DNA of 64,000 bases from Echinicola pacifica DSM 19836 (GCF_000373245.1 NZ_KB890757.1:146651-210650); one strand, 5' to 3'; numbered from the stretch's first letter, positions 37,887 through 47,302 are shown. Program-made: numbers and translations. The notes: generated by a model from the letters alone, not told the origin.

Positions 37887-40301
37887 ATGATAGAAGTGGA
37901 AACGTTACCTAGACATAAGGTGGATCTAAATTTAGCGAAGGATCAGATATTATTTGATTACAGGATTGTTCAGCAAAGCCGACAAGCTTCCCTGATGGGC
38001 CGCAAGGAGGTTTTTATGGGTAAGGCTAAATTTGGGATTTTTGGGGATGGCAAGGAGCTTGCTCAAGTGGTGATGGCTAGGTATTTTAAGCAGGGTGATT
38101 GGAGAAGTGGCTATTACAGAGATCAGACTTTTATGTTAGCCATCGAGGAGTTGAAATTGCAAGAGTACTTTGCTCAGCTATATGCCCACACTGATGTGAC
38201 TGCAGAGCCTGCTTCTGCGGGGCGTCTGATGAATGGTCACTTTGCCACCCGATCTCTTAATGAGGACGGGACATGGAAAGATATCAGAAAAAGTAAGAAT
38301 TCCGGTGGAGATATCTCTCCCACAGCCGGGCAGATCCCTAAGCTGATAGGTTTGGGATATGCTTCTAAGCTTTTCAAGGAAAATAAAGAGTTACAAAAAT
38401 TATCACAATTCAAGGGCCTCGGTTCTGAAATTGCCTGGGGCACCATCGGCAATGGTTCCACTGCCGAAGGAATGTTCCTGGAAGCTATCAATGCTGCTGG
38501 TGTGCTTCAGATTCCAATGATCCTTTCCGTATGGGATGATGAGTACGGTATCTCTGTACCCAACTCCTTCCAGACCACCAAAGGCAGTATTTCTGAAGCT
38601 TTGGCGGGGTTCCAGCGTGAGGACGATAAAGATGGTGTAGAGATTATTGTGGTGAGAGGATGGGATTATGTAGGTCTTCATGAGGCTTATCGCAAGGCGG
38701 AAGCACTCTCTCGTGAAGAATCTGTACCAAGTCTGGTTCATGTCGTGGAGATGACCCAGCCTCAGGGACACAGCACCTCAGGCTCTCACGAGCGCTATAA
38801 ATCAAAAGAAAGACTACAATGGGAGGCTGATCACGATTGCGTGAAAATATTCAGATCCTATATTTTAGAAAATGAAATTGCCACAGAAGAGGAAGTTCTT
38901 CTGATCGAGGAGGAGGCATTGAAATTTGTCCGTGAGGCAAAAAATAATGCTTGGAAAGCCTTTTCGACAAGTATAAAGTCGGAACTAGTGGAGGCTGTGG
39001 AGATACTTAGCAAATCAGCGCCATTGAGTAAGCAGTCTGCTGCTTTAAATTTATTGGCCGAAGAGCTCGGCAAAACGCTAAATCCTATCCGCAAGGATGT
39101 GATCAGCACCGTGAGGAAAGCACTTTTCCTTATGCGCTATGACGAGCCTGGCGTCAGGGAGGAGTTGAAGAAATGGTATGAGGAGCAGGTGGAGATCAAT
39201 CACAAAAGATATAATTCGCACTTATACAGTGAGTCCCAGGATCGCCATGCAAATGTGCCAGTGGTCCCCGCCGAATATGCAGATACCACGGCTTTGGTGG
39301 ACGGAAGGGAGGTCCTTCAGGCCTGTTTTGACCAGATGCTTGCAAATGATCCCAGGGTATTTGCCTTTGGTGAGGATGTGGGTAAGATCGGGGATGTAAA
39401 TCAGGCTTTTGCTGGCTTGCAGGCAAAGCATGGTGACCTTCGTGTGACCGACACCGGGATCAGAGAGATGACTATTATTGGTCAGGGAGTGGGAGCAGCC
39501 TTGCGGGGTTTGCGGCCTATTGCCGAGATTCAATATTTAGACTATATATTTTATGCGTTGATGACCCTCACGGATGATTTGGCCTGCTTACATTATCGTA
39601 CTCAGGGTGGCCAGAAGGCTCCTTTGATCGTTCGGACTCGCGGCCATAGGCTAGAGGGCGTTTGGCACTCCGGTTCGCCAATGAGCGCTATCCTGGGGAG
39701 CCTACGTGGAATGCTTCTGTGTGTCCCCAGAAATATGACGCAGGCAGCGGGAATGTACAATACCTTGCTGAAGGCCGACGAGCCTGCCGTAATGGTCGAA
39801 TGCCTGAATGCTTACCGACAGAAAGAAAAAATGCCATTGAATATCGGTGAGTTTACCGTGCCTTTGGGACATCCTGAAGTGATCCGGGAAGGGACCGATA
39901 TCACCGTGGTGACTTATGGAGCCATGTGTAAGATTTGCCTCGATGCTGCGGAGGAATTGGATCAATATGGTATTTCGCTCGAGGTGATCGATGTGCAGAC
40001 TTTACTGCCATTTGACGTAAGTCATAAGATTTCTGAATCTATCGCTAAAACCAATCGTGTGATTTTTGCGGATGAAGATGTGCCGGGGGGAGCTTCAGCC
40101 TATATGATGCAAGAAGTAATAGAAAACCAAAAGGCTTATTTTAGCCTTGATTCTCAGCCGGTCACTATCGCCGCAAAAGCTCATAGACCTGCCTATTCCT
40201 CCGATGGAGATTATTTCTCCAAGCCTAGCGTGGATGATGTCGTGGAAATAGCCTATAGGATTATGAATGAATTTGACCCTCGGTCTTACCCTTTATGGTA
40301 G
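37887..40301 (+). CDS. Fused alpha/beta E1 of a branched-chain 2-oxoacid (or pyruvate) dehydrogenase
   Basis: 804 residues, E1 alpha (about 20-400) fused to E1 beta (about 460-804). The alpha part has the thiamine diphosphate motif as GNG (188-190) x26 DD (217-218), where most relatives have GDG and NN. The beta part shows FAFGEDVGKIGDVNQAFAGL, IREMTIIGQGVGAALRGLRPIAEIQ and VIFADEDVPGGASA. Decarboxylates a 2-oxoacid and passes the acyl group to an E2 not present in the window. Monocistronic. Confidence 0.9.
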   Translation: MIEVETLPRHKVDLNLAKDQILFDYRIVQQSRQASLMGRKEVFMGKAKFGIFGDGKELAQVVMARYFKQGDWRSGYYRDQTFMLAIEELKLQEYFAQLYAHTDVTAEPASAGRLMNGHFATRSLNEDGTWKDIRKSKNSGGDISPTAGQIPKLIGLGYASKLFKENKELQKLSQFKGLGSEIAWGTIGNGSTAEGMFLEAINAAGVLQIPMILSVWDDEYGISVPNSFQTTKGSISEALAGFQREDDKDGVEIIVVRGWDYVGLHEAYRKAEALSREESVPSLVHVVEMTQPQGHSTSGSHERYKSKERLQWEADHDCVKIFRSYILENEIATEEEVLLIEEEALKFVREAKNNAWKAFSTSIKSELVEAVEILSKSAPLSKQSAALNLLAEELGKTLNPIRKDVISTVRKALFLMRYDEPGVREELKKWYEEQVEINHKRYNSHLYSESQDRHANVPVVPAEYADTTALVDGREVLQACFDQMLANDPRVFAFGEDVGKIGDVNQAFAGLQAKHGDLRVTDTGIREMTIIGQGVGAALRGLRPIAEIQYLDYIFYALMTLTDDLACLHYRTQGGQKAPLIVRTRGHRLEGVWHSGSPMSAILGSLRGMLLCVPRNMTQAAGMYNTLLKADEPAVMVECLNAYRQKEKMPLNIGEFTVPLGHPEVIREGTDITVVTYGAMCKICLDAAEELDQYGISLEVIDVQTLLPFDVSHKISESIAKTNRVIFADEDVPGGASAYMMQEVIENQKAYFSLDSQPVTIAAKAHRPAYSSDGDYFSKPSVDDVVEIAYRIMNEFDPRSYPLW

Positions 40302-40324
40302 GATATGGAACGATAATATAGAAT

Positions 40325-40367
40325 AAAAGCCAAGGCCTTCAATTATGAATTGAAGGCCTTGGCTTTT
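40325..40367 (+). terminator. Perfect 20-bp bidirectional terminator
   Basis: Two 20-base arms (40325-40344 and 40348-40367) pair without mismatch around an ATG loop. It is flanked by A/T on both sides and lies between two convergent genes. Confidence 0.9.
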
Positions 40368-40390
40368 ATGAATACCTCTATCACTGAACC

Positions 40391-41065
40391 TTATTTAACT
40401 TGTATTTGGTTCAGCGTAAAATTAGGCGTGGATACCGTATTACTCCGATTGAGTGCTCGATCTTGGATCTGCACGTCAATTCTTATAGTGTCATTTCGAA
40501 ATATGGGCCTCCAGCCTGAGGATAACATCGAGTATTCGATCACCCCTTCAATGGATTGTTGATTGTCACCTGCTAATATCTCAGGGAATCGTCCGTCTAA
40601 AGTGGTATAAAAAGGAGGGTCAGACCATTTGAATTCGGTAAAATTGCCACCTCTCTTAATGAAGAATTTCACGAAGATATTATAGTAATTAGGATTATAC
40701 TCGACCCATAAGGTGTCTTTTATTTCCTCATTATTAATTAATGGATCGATGATCCAGTCTAGAGGATTGTAGGAAGGTGCTCCTTCGGGTCGGTTTGAAT
40801 AGGTGATATAATTCCCGTTATTGTCCGTTAGGTATTCGATTTCGTTAAATGGAGGATTGATAGCCCTGGGGTCAAGACCAAGATCGCCTTCCGCATCTCT
40901 GAATTTTACTGCGATCTTAAGCGAATCTGATGCACCGTCGAGTTCTATATAGCTCAATCCATGGAAACTTATTTCTGGTATGGAAGGGAAGTCATCTGGA
41001 GGAGAGACGCATGCCGTAGCAAGGAAGCCCAAGATTAAAGTATAAAAGAGAAGTTTTGCATTCAT
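40391..41065 (-). CDS. Secreted lipoprotein of unknown function
   Basis: 224 residues from ATG 41065 (MNAKLLFYTLILGFLATAC), lipobox Cys19. The mature part is acidic, with SLKIAVKFRDAEGDLGLD and beta-rich stretches, and repeated DTLWVEYNPNYYNIFVKF-like strands; it resembles the many uncharacterised Bacteroidota surface lipoproteins. An in-frame Met 4 codons upstream is less suited to a signal peptide. Function not inferred. Confidence 0.8.
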   Translation of the reverse strand: MNAKLLFYTLILGFLATACVSPPDDFPSIPEISFHGLSYIELDGASDSLKIAVKFRDAEGDLGLDPRAINPPFNEIEYLTDNNGNYITYSNRPEGAPSYNPLDWIIDPLINNEEIKDTLWVEYNPNYYNIFVKFFIKRGGNFTEFKWSDPPFYTTLDGRFPEILAGDNQQSIEGVIEYSMLSSGWRPIFRNDTIRIDVQIQDRALNRSNTVSTPNFTLNQIQVK

Positions 41066-41078
41066 GTATCTCAACACA

Positions 41079-41108
41079 TTTGGTCAATCTTAAATTTGCT
41101 TAAATTTG
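41079..41108 (+). promoter_or_regulatory. Promoter of the LuxE-like gene
   Basis: TTTG at 41079-41082, 18-nt spacer, TAAATTTG at 41101-41108. A second TAAATTTG at 41091-41098 lies 10 bp upstream. The start point near 41115 falls before ATG 41130 and after the alternative TTG 41106. Confidence 0.7.
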
Positions 41109-41129
41109 TGCATTATAGATAATAAAACG

Positions 41130-42134
41130 ATGAATTATTTTAAAAGTTTTTCGGAGCGTGTCCTAAACCTGCAGGGAAATGAATTTGATGCCCTGGCCCT
41201 GGAGCTTTTTCGGTTTCAGGCTCAGCATAATTTGATTTACAGCGCTTACCTCAAAGCTAGAGGGCTAGAGGTGGAGGCAGTGAGCACTGTGGAGCAAATT
41301 CCTTTTTTGCCAATACAATTTTTCAAGTCCCATGCCGTCATAAGCGGGCCATCTTCAGACTATGCAGATTTTTATTCTAGCAGCGGTACCACTGGGCAGA
41401 TTACCAGCCGTCATTGGATCTGGGAGGAATCCTTTTACCTGCAGCACGCACAGCGAATTTTTGAACAACACTATGGGGACTTGACTGATTTTCATGTTTT
41501 AGCGATGCTTCCTGCCTATTTGGAGCGTAAAGGCAGCTCTCTGGTCAGCATGGCGGATCATTTTATTAAGAAAACCGGCTCGGACTATTCGGGGTTTTAC
41601 TTATACAATTACGATATGCTGATCGATCAACTATTGAAAATCCGGCACCTTCAGGATGGTAAGAAGGTCTTATTGCTGGGAGTGACCTTTGCCTTATTGG
41701 ATTTGGCAGAGCAGTTTGGGGAGGATTTTCCCCCGCTTGATCAATTGATCATTATGGAGACTGGCGGGATGAAGGGGCGCCGAAAAGAGATGATAAGAGA
41801 GGAGGTCCATGAGGTATTGAAAAGAGGTCTCAAAGTCTCCTCCATTCACTCAGAATATGGGATGACAGAGCTTTTTTCTCAGGCCTATAGCGATGGGGAA
41901 GGACTGTATAAACTGCCAGCATCGATGAAGGTATTTCTTAGAGATGTAAATGACCCGCTTAGTTGGAGTGATAAGGGGCAGGGAGGTGTGAATATAATTG
42001 ATCTGGCGAATTTTCATTCCTGTGCTTTTATAGAAACTCAGGATCTGGGGAAGTATGATGAAAAGGGAATGCTGAAAATCTTAGGGAGATTTGATAATAG
42101 TGAGGTAAGAGGTTGCAATTTAATGGTGAATTAA
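41130..42134 (+). CDS. LuxE-like acyl-protein synthetase
   Basis: 334 residues from ATG 41130. Adenylate-forming fold of the LuxE/PaaK type: YSSSGTTGQITSRH is the AMP/phosphate loop and SIHSEYGMTELFSQAY the A5-like motif; GGVNIIDLANFHSCAFIETQDLG follows. LuxE activates fatty acids in luciferase operons, but no luxCDAB genes are here. A related role in acyl activation, perhaps for surface glycans or lipids, is inference. Confidence 0.85.
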   Translation: MNYFKSFSERVLNLQGNEFDALALELFRFQAQHNLIYSAYLKARGLEVEAVSTVEQIPFLPIQFFKSHAVISGPSSDYADFYSSSGTTGQITSRHWIWEESFYLQHAQRIFEQHYGDLTDFHVLAMLPAYLERKGSSLVSMADHFIKKTGSDYSGFYLYNYDMLIDQLLKIRHLQDGKKVLLLGVTFALLDLAEQFGEDFPPLDQLIIMETGGMKGRRKEMIREEVHEVLKRGLKVSSIHSEYGMTELFSQAYSDGEGLYKLPASMKVFLRDVNDPLSWSDKGQGGVNIIDLANFHSCAFIETQDLGKYDEKGMLKILGRFDNSEVRGCNLMVN

Positions 42135-42135
42135 T

Positions 42136-42166
42136 TTTGTATTCCTTAGAGAAATAAACATATTTG
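42136..42166 (+). promoter_or_regulatory. Promoter of the 39-residue lipoprotein gene
   Basis: TTTG at 42136-42139, 19-nt spacer, CATATTTG at 42159-42166 (one mismatch to TAnnTTTG). Start near 42173, leader about 19 nt. Confidence 0.6.
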
Positions 42167-42191
42167 ATTTCGATTAATAAAAGTAAAAAAT

Positions 42192-42311
42192 ATGAGAAAG
42201 CTATTAGCAATACTATTGGCTTCAGGATTATTGGCAATGGGAGCCTGTGCTTCCAGCAAGCCATGTCCGGCTTATGCAAAAGTGGTGCATGACCAGGAAG
42301 TAAAAGGATAA
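42192..42311 (+). CDS. Small 39-residue lipoprotein
   Basis: MRKLLAILLASGLLAMGAC followed by SSKPCPAYAKVVHDQEVKG. A lipobox Cys at 19 leaves a mature chain of about 20 residues with SSKPCPAYAK; similar tiny lipoproteins with CPAY are known in Bacteroidota. It has its own good promoter, and its stop lies inside the terminator stem. It is too short for usual gene callers. Function unknown. Confidence 0.75.
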   Translation: MRKLLAILLASGLLAMGACASSKPCPAYAKVVHDQEVKG

Positions 42312-42345
42312 AAAATACGCTGATTAATAATCAGCGTATTTTTTT
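42310..42345 (+). terminator. Bidirectional terminator overlapping two stop codons
   Basis: AAAAATACGCTGATTA pairs with TAATCAGCGTATTTTT. The left arm contains the end of the small lipoprotein stop and the TTA at 42324-42326 is the minus-strand stop of the response regulator gene. Confidence 0.9.
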
Positions 42346-43481
42346 ATGTCTTCTAGGCTGATCGTTTGATCACTTAGGATAACGAGTCTTTCTACGACGT
42401 TTCTAAGTTCCCTGATATTTCCCGTCCAAGGGTATTCCTGGAGCTTTTTGATAGCCTTATCTTCAATGGATTTTTTGGCCGTACCATAATCCTTGGCGAT
42501 ATCTTCCAAGAATCGATCCACAAGAAGGGGAATGTCCTCTGTTCGGTCCTTAAGAGCAGGAACCTGAATGAGAATTACGCTTAGACGATGGTATAAATCC
42601 TCTCTGAAGTTATTTTCATCGATTTCTTTTTTCAAATCTTTATTAGTTGCGGCAAGTACACGCACATCTATTTTGATGTCCTTATCTCCACCTACGCGAG
42701 TGATCTTATGCTCCTGAAGGGCGCGCAAGACTTTTGCTTGGGCAGAAAGGCTCATATCGCCTATTTCATCAAGAAAGATGGTGCCTCCATTGGCTTGCTC
42801 AAATTTCCCTTGTCTTTGCTTGTTGGCAGAGGTGAAAGCACCTTTTTCATGCCCAAAAAGCTCACTTTCTATAAGTTCTGAAGGGATAGCCGCACAGTTT
42901 ACCGCAATAAATGGAGCTTTGTCTCTTGTGCTTTTCTGATGAAGCCAGTGAGCGACGAGTTCTTTGCCAGTCCCGTTGGGGCCAGTGATCAACACTCGGG
43001 CATCGGTAGGAGCCACTTTTTCTATCGTCTCCTTCACATCCTGGATGGCTGGAGACTCACCGACCATGTCTAGCTTCTTCGAAAGTTTTTTCTTGAGCAC
43101 TTTGGTTTCGGTAACCAAGGTTTTTTTGTCCAGTGCATTCCGCACGGTTAGCAGCAGTCGGTTGAGATCAGGAGGCTTGGGGATAAAGTCGAAGGCGCCC
43201 ATTTTGGTGGCTTCCACGGCTGATTCTATGGACCCGTGAGCAGAGATCATAATGAACTGAGGCTGTTTGTCCATTTTACTCACCTTCTCCAACACTTCCA
43301 GCCCATCCATTTTAGGCATCTTGATATCGCAGAGTACCAGGTCAAAATCCTGAGATTCGATTTTCTTAAGTCCTTCTACACCGTCTTGGGCTTCGTGGAT
43401 ATCGTAGTTTTCGTATTCTAAAATTTCTTTGAGCGTGGACCGGATGACTCTCTCATCATCAATAATCAGGATCTTAGGCAT
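42324..43481 (-). CDS. Sigma-54 dependent response regulator without DNA-binding domain
   Basis: 385 residues. Receiver domain (1-115) with Asp8/Asp9, phospho-acceptor Asp52 ([11 protein letters not shown]) and Lys102; AAA+ domain (about 140-370) with Walker A GPNGTGKE (167-174), GAFTSA (214-219) and Walker [13 protein letters not shown]. The protein ends right after the sensor region ([19 protein letters not shown]), with no Fis-type helix-turn-helix. GAFTSA replaces the usual GAFTGA sigma-54 contact loop. No histidine kinase is adjacent. Lies 43 bp after RNase P RNA on the same strand. Confidence 0.92.
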   Translation of the reverse strand: MPKILIIDDERVIRSTLKEILEYENYDIHEAQDGVEGLKKIESQDFDLVLCDIKMPKMDGLEVLEKVSKMDKQPQFIMISAHGSIESAVEATKMGAFDFIPKPPDLNRLLLTVRNALDKKTLVTETKVLKKKLSKKLDMVGESPAIQDVKETIEKVAPTDARVLITGPNGTGKELVAHWLHQKSTRDKAPFIAVNCAAIPSELIESELFGHEKGAFTSANKQRQGKFEQANGGTIFLDEIGDMSLSAQAKVLRALQEHKITRVGGDKDIKIDVRVLAATNKDLKKEIDENNFREDLYHRLSVILIQVPALKDRTEDIPLLVDRFLEDIAKDYGTAKKSIEDKAIKKLQEYPWTGNIRELRNVVERLVILSDQTISLEDIKKYADY

Positions 43482-43524
43482 AAAATTATAATGCTTTTTT
43501 TTTAAATAAAAAGAACAATAAAAT

Positions 43525-43916
43525 GTGCAAGCCTATAAGCCGGGTTCTGTCTCCGTCAAGGACGGATACTTGTCATTTATCTAGTCTTAGCTTTGCAACT
43601 AAGATCTATCGATCTACCCACTCCGGTTTTCCATGAGACAAGCTCAGGAATTGGACGAGCAGCCCTTGGACCGGAGCCTATTTGATCTTTCAACCCATAA
43701 GGTTTACCCTGCTCCTCATCTCACGAAAAGGACGGTGAGCTCTTACCTCACCTTTTCACCCTTACCTCGGTGGATACCAAGGCGGTTTGTTTTCTGTGGC
43801 ACTGTCTGTACCAAGCCCGTCACCAGACTTAGCCCTTCCCGTTAGGAAGTATGGCGCTCTATATTGCCCGGACTTTCCTCCTCAACACTAGGTTGCGGCG
43901 ACAAGTCGGCTTGCAC
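43525..43916 (-). ncRNA. rnpB: RNase P RNA, bacterial class A
   Basis: On the minus strand the RNA starts GTGCAAGCCGACTTGTCGCC and has the universal blocks GAGGAAAGTCCGGGC (P4 5' region), GGTAAGGGTGAAAAGGTG, ACCTTATGGGTTGAAAG, and near the 3' end GACAGAACCCGGCTTATAGG (P4 3' strand). P1 pairs GGCTTGCAC (43908-43916, plus-strand letters) with GTGCAAGCC (43525-43533). About 392 nt. The catalytic RNA that cuts 5' leaders from pre-tRNA. Confidence 0.95.
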
Positions 43917-43920
43917 TTTG

Positions 43921-43928
43921 CAAATAAA
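43921..43928 (-). promoter_or_regulatory. Candidate promoter -7 for rnpB
   Basis: Minus-strand TTTATTTG (one mismatch to TAnnTTTG), placed 5 bp upstream of the RNA 5' end as expected. No clear -33 element. Confidence 0.4.
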
Positions 43929-44224
43929 CGGAAATTAGGGCGATTTGTTACCTAAATAAAGGTTTATTATCGCTTTTGCTCTTCCTATAAATTACTGCTT
44001 CTCTCGGATATCCTTCCTGAGTGCGGATCCCTTATTTGAGCATGCGCTTATTCATTAATAAGGGCCTTCGGCAATGTGGACGCTAGCTTAAAATCACATT
44101 AACCTCAATTGCCTAAGACAAGTCAAAATGCCATATTTAGGAAAGCCAGAAGGATTAATTAGTTTATTTCTCCCCACTTATCAAAACAATTTAGTTCTAT
44201 GCAAAAGATCCAAGCTACTTTTTC
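43929..44224. other. Divergent intergenic region, rnpB / DUF3109
   Basis: About 300 bp with no gene or RNA that I recognise. The promoter of the DUF3109 gene lies at its right end. Confidence 0.4.
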
Positions 44225-44232
44225 TAATTTTG
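44225..44232 (+). promoter_or_regulatory. Promoter -7 element for DUF3109 gene
   Basis: TAATTTTG, exact TAnnTTTG, 20 bp before ATG 44252. No clear TTTG at -33. Confidence 0.5.
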
Positions 44233-44251
44233 CAGAGATAAAGAGATAATT

Positions 44252-44815
44252 ATGATATTAGTAGGAAATGCAGTTCTGAGCGACGACTTGAAAGAACACT
44301 TTTTTGTTTGTAATCTAGAGAAATGCAAGGGCGCATGCTGTGTGGAAGGAGATGCTGGTGCACCTCTGGAAGAGGAAGAAATCAGCATCATTGAAGCGAT
44401 ATATCCGAAGGTTAAGAAATACCTTAGCAAGGAAGGCATCAAGGCTATCGAAGAGCAAGGAACCTGGGTGATCGATCAGGAAGGGGAGAAAGGGACGCCT
44501 ACCATCAATAATAGAGAATGTGCCTATGCCATCACTGATGACCATGGTATTTTAAAATGTGGAATTGAAGAGGCTCATATCCAAGGTGATATTGACTATA
44601 AAAAGCCGATTAGCTGCCATCTCTATCCTGTTCGGGTTACCAAATACGAGGAGTATGATGCGCTGAATTATGATCGCTGGGACATCTGCAGCCCTGCTTG
44701 TGGACTCGGCAAGGAGCTTAATGTGCCCATTTATAAATTCGTGAAAGATGCTTTGATCCGAAAGTATGGCGAAGCCTGGTACCAGGAATTAGTGGAGGAT
44801 ATCGAAGGTAAATAA
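44252..44815 (+). CDS. DUF3109 (YkgJ-like cysteine cluster) protein
   Basis: 187 residues. The cysteines of [47 protein letters not shown] and ICSPACGLG form the DUF3109 pattern, probably a metal or iron-sulfur site. Cytosolic, function unknown. No co-transcribed neighbour. Confidence 0.9.
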   Translation: MILVGNAVLSDDLKEHFFVCNLEKCKGACCVEGDAGAPLEEEEISIIEAIYPKVKKYLSKEGIKAIEEQGTWVIDQEGEKGTPTINNRECAYAITDDHGILKCGIEEAHIQGDIDYKKPISCHLYPVRVTKYEEYDALNYDRWDICSPACGLGKELNVPIYKFVKDALIRKYGEAWYQELVEDIEGK

Positions 44816-45300
44816 TTCCTCTTATCACTATTTGATTCTATCTGCAAAGGTAACTGACGGTTTATAGGTTATTTATCGATATATTCCATTTTTTCAGCAG
44901 CAGACTGGTCGATAAATCTCCCATGAACGGAGATTAGAGTTTGGTCTTCTCTTTACCATTGCTCTACCTATGTCCTTGCCTCATTATATGAGGACTCTTT
45001 CATTTAAAAAAAGAACCCTTCTCTATGTATTGGCACAATAGGGGTAGTAACTAAAGGGGGAGAGATTTCCCTAACAAAGTTACTTGATTTTGTTAAGTCA
45101 TGATTGATGGATTATGAATTTCATCAGGCTTTTGGGTCTTGATTTTCTTTTTTATTGTGATTTTCCAGTAATGGATTGTTTATGGGGTGTTATTTTTCTC
45201 TTGTAACACCTTTTCGGATAGTAATTGCATTTATCATTTTGGATCCTGTATGGGAGCGTACTGGGCGGATAGTTTAGGAAGTGTGTAAAAAGTATAAAGC
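44816..45300. other. Non-coding gap between convergent DUF3109 and accC
   Basis: 485 bp; I see no gene, RNA or clear terminator for the DUF3109 transcript. AT-rich. Confidence 0.45.
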
Positions 45301-45336
45301 AAAAAAAGGCTGATCAGTAGGATCAGCCTTTTTTGT
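45301..45336 (-). terminator. Terminator of the accBC transcript
   Basis: AAGGCTGATC / GATCAGCCTT stem with a five-base loop, seven T on the minus-strand side, 18 bp after the accC stop. It can also work on the plus strand. Confidence 0.9.
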
Positions 45337-45354
45337 TTAGCTATCGATATGAGA

Positions 45355-46704
45355 TCAGCCTTTGATTACTGAGAAGTCAAAAGTTTCGAGGAATTTGGTG
45401 GTAAAGTTACCTGCTTTAAATTCTTCGTCTTCTAGTAAGGCGATGTGGAATGGGATGGTGGTTTTGATACCATCAATCACAAATTCCTCCAAGGATCTCT
45501 TCATTCTTACGATTACTTCTTCCCTGGACTGGCCGCTTACGATAAGTTTTGCGATCATGGAGTCATAGTTTGGCGGGATGACATATCCAGCATAAACATG
45601 ACTATCTACCCTTACGCCGCGACCACCTGGAAGGTGAAGGTTGTTTATCTTGCCTGGGCTAGGTCTGAAGCCATTGCTAGGATCTTCCGCATTGATACGA
45701 CATTCCATAGCGTATAGCTTAGGGTAATAGTTTTGACCAGAGATTGGCTCACCGGCAGCGACCTTTATTTGTTCCTTGATCAGGTCAAAGTCAGTCACTT
45801 CTTCGGTAATAGGATGTTCTACCTGGATCCGGGTATTCATCTCCATGAAGTAGAAGTTTCGGTTTTTGTCCACTAGGAACTCGATGGTTCCAGCGCCTTC
45901 GTATCCAATAGCTTCTGCGCCTTTGATGGCAGCTTTGCCCATGGCATCGCGAAGCTCGTCTGTGATGAAAGGGGAAGGAGTTTCTTCCACCAATTTTTGG
46001 TGACGACGTTGGATGGAGCAGTCTCTTTCAGAGAGGTGACAAGCTTTGCCTGTGCTATCTCCAATGATTTGGATCTCAATATGGCGAGGTTCTTCGACGA
46101 ATTTCTCCAGATAGAGACCGTCATTGCCGAAGGCAGCGCCTGATTCCTGGCGCGCATCGTCCCAGGCTTTTTTGAATTCACTTTCTTCCCGAACGATTCT
46201 CATTCCTCTACCACCGCCACCAGCGGTAGCTTTAAGGATGACAGGATAGCCCATCTCGGAAGCGATTTGGATGCCTTCACCCATTGAGGCTAGCAGTCCT
46301 TCGGATCCAGGGATGGTAGGGACACCAGCTTCTTTCATTGTAGCTTTAGCGGTGGCCTTATCGCCCATTCGGTCAATCATGTCGGAGCTTGCTCCGATAA
46401 ATTTTATATTATATTCTTCACAGATTTTGGAGAATTCTGCGTTTTCGGATAGGAATCCATATCCTGGATGAATGGCATCAGCATTGGTGATCTCTGCTGC
46501 GGCGATTATTCTAGGGATATTAAGGTAAGATTCACGGCTTGGTGGAGCACCTATACACACAGCTTCATCTGCAAAACGCACATGAAGGCTGTCTTTGTCA
46601 GCGGTGGAATATACAGCAACCGTCTTGATACCCATTTCCTTGCAGGTACGGATAATTCTCAAGGCGATTTCTCCTCTGTTGGCTATTAGTATTTTATTAA
46701 ACAC
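45355..46704 (-). CDS. accC: Acetyl-CoA carboxylase, biotin carboxylase subunit
   Basis: 449 residues. ATP-grasp enzyme: [20 protein letters not shown], the glycine loop [34 protein letters not shown] and [15 protein letters not shown]. Carboxylates biotin on AccB for malonyl-CoA synthesis. 28 bp after accB in transcription order; ends at a terminator. Confidence 0.97.
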   Translation of the reverse strand: MFNKILIANRGEIALRIIRTCKEMGIKTVAVYSTADKDSLHVRFADEAVCIGAPPSRESYLNIPRIIAAAEITNADAIHPGYGFLSENAEFSKICEEYNIKFIGASSDMIDRMGDKATAKATMKEAGVPTIPGSEGLLASMGEGIQIASEMGYPVILKATAGGGGRGMRIVREESEFKKAWDDARQESGAAFGNDGLYLEKFVEEPRHIEIQIIGDSTGKACHLSERDCSIQRRHQKLVEETPSPFITDELRDAMGKAAIKGAEAIGYEGAGTIEFLVDKNRNFYFMEMNTRIQVEHPITEEVTDFDLIKEQIKVAAGEPISGQNYYPKLYAMECRINAEDPSNGFRPSPGKINNLHLPGGRGVRVDSHVYAGYVIPPNYDSMIAKLIVSGQSREEVIVRMKRSLEEFVIDGIKTTIPFHIALLEDEEFKAGNFTTKFLETFDFSVIKG

Positions 46705-46732
46705 GATACATCAAAGTTGGTGAGAAAATAAA

Positions 46733-47200
46733 TTATCCTGCTGGGTCAACCAGGAATAATGGCTGGTCGTACTCAACAGGTGTGGCGTTTTCTACCAGGA
46801 TTTTAACGATTTTCCCAGAAACTTCACTTTCTATTTCGTTGAAAAGTTTCATTGCCTCGATGATACAAACCGTTTGGCCAGGCTTAATGCTTTCTCCTAC
46901 AGAGACAAAGTGGTCTGCATCTGGATTAGGAGTGGTGTAGAAAGTACCGATCATTGGGGATTTGATTTCTACATAATTGCTTGTGTCGTCTGCTTCGGCT
47001 TTTTGGGGAGCTGGGGCAGCGGCAGCAGGAGCAGCAGCTGGAGCTTGGGCAGGAGCGGGAGCAGCCTCCACCGTTCTCACTGCTTGTACTTCTGCGTTTT
47101 TCTTAATGGAAAGTTTAAACTCATCAGTTTCTATTTTTACTTCGGCAAGGCCCGAGTTAGAAATGAAATCTATTAATTCTTGAATTTCTTTGGCTTTCAT
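46733..47200 (-). CDS. accB: Biotin carboxyl carrier protein
   Basis: 155 residues. N-terminal region (1-40), an Ala/Pro hinge (about 46-66) and the biotinyl domain with Lys118 in [29 protein letters not shown] is the thumb-containing segment. Carries biotin between AccC and the carboxyltransferase. Forms an operon with accC. Confidence 0.97.
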   Translation of the reverse strand: MKAKEIQELIDFISNSGLAEVKIETDEFKLSIKKNAEVQAVRTVEAAPAPAQAPAAAPAAAAPAPQKAEADDTSNYVEIKSPMIGTFYTTPNPDADHFVSVGESIKPGQTVCIIEAMKLFNEIESEVSGKIVKILVENATPVEYDQPLFLVDPAG

Positions 47201-47263
47201 AAAATGTTAAAGTTTATAATAGATGCCTATATCAAATCATCTAAATAGGGTTTCACAAACAGT

Positions 47264-47298
47264 AAAGCTATGTAATTTAATCAAATCACATAGCTTTT
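47264..47298 (-). terminator. Hairpin between efp and accB
   Basis: AAAGCTATGT / ACATAGCTTT, 10-bp stem with a 14-base loop. The minus-strand T tract is short (GCTTTA), so this is either a weak terminator or a processing/attenuation structure between efp and accBC. Confidence 0.45.
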
Positions 47299-47302
47299 GA
47301 AA

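Noticed and set aside
43633..43845. Plus-strand open frame of 70 codons
   Set aside because: It lies entirely within the antisense of RNase P RNA.
46977..47183. Plus-strand Ala-rich open frame opposite accB
   Set aside because: A shadow of the Ala/Pro hinge of accB on the other strand.
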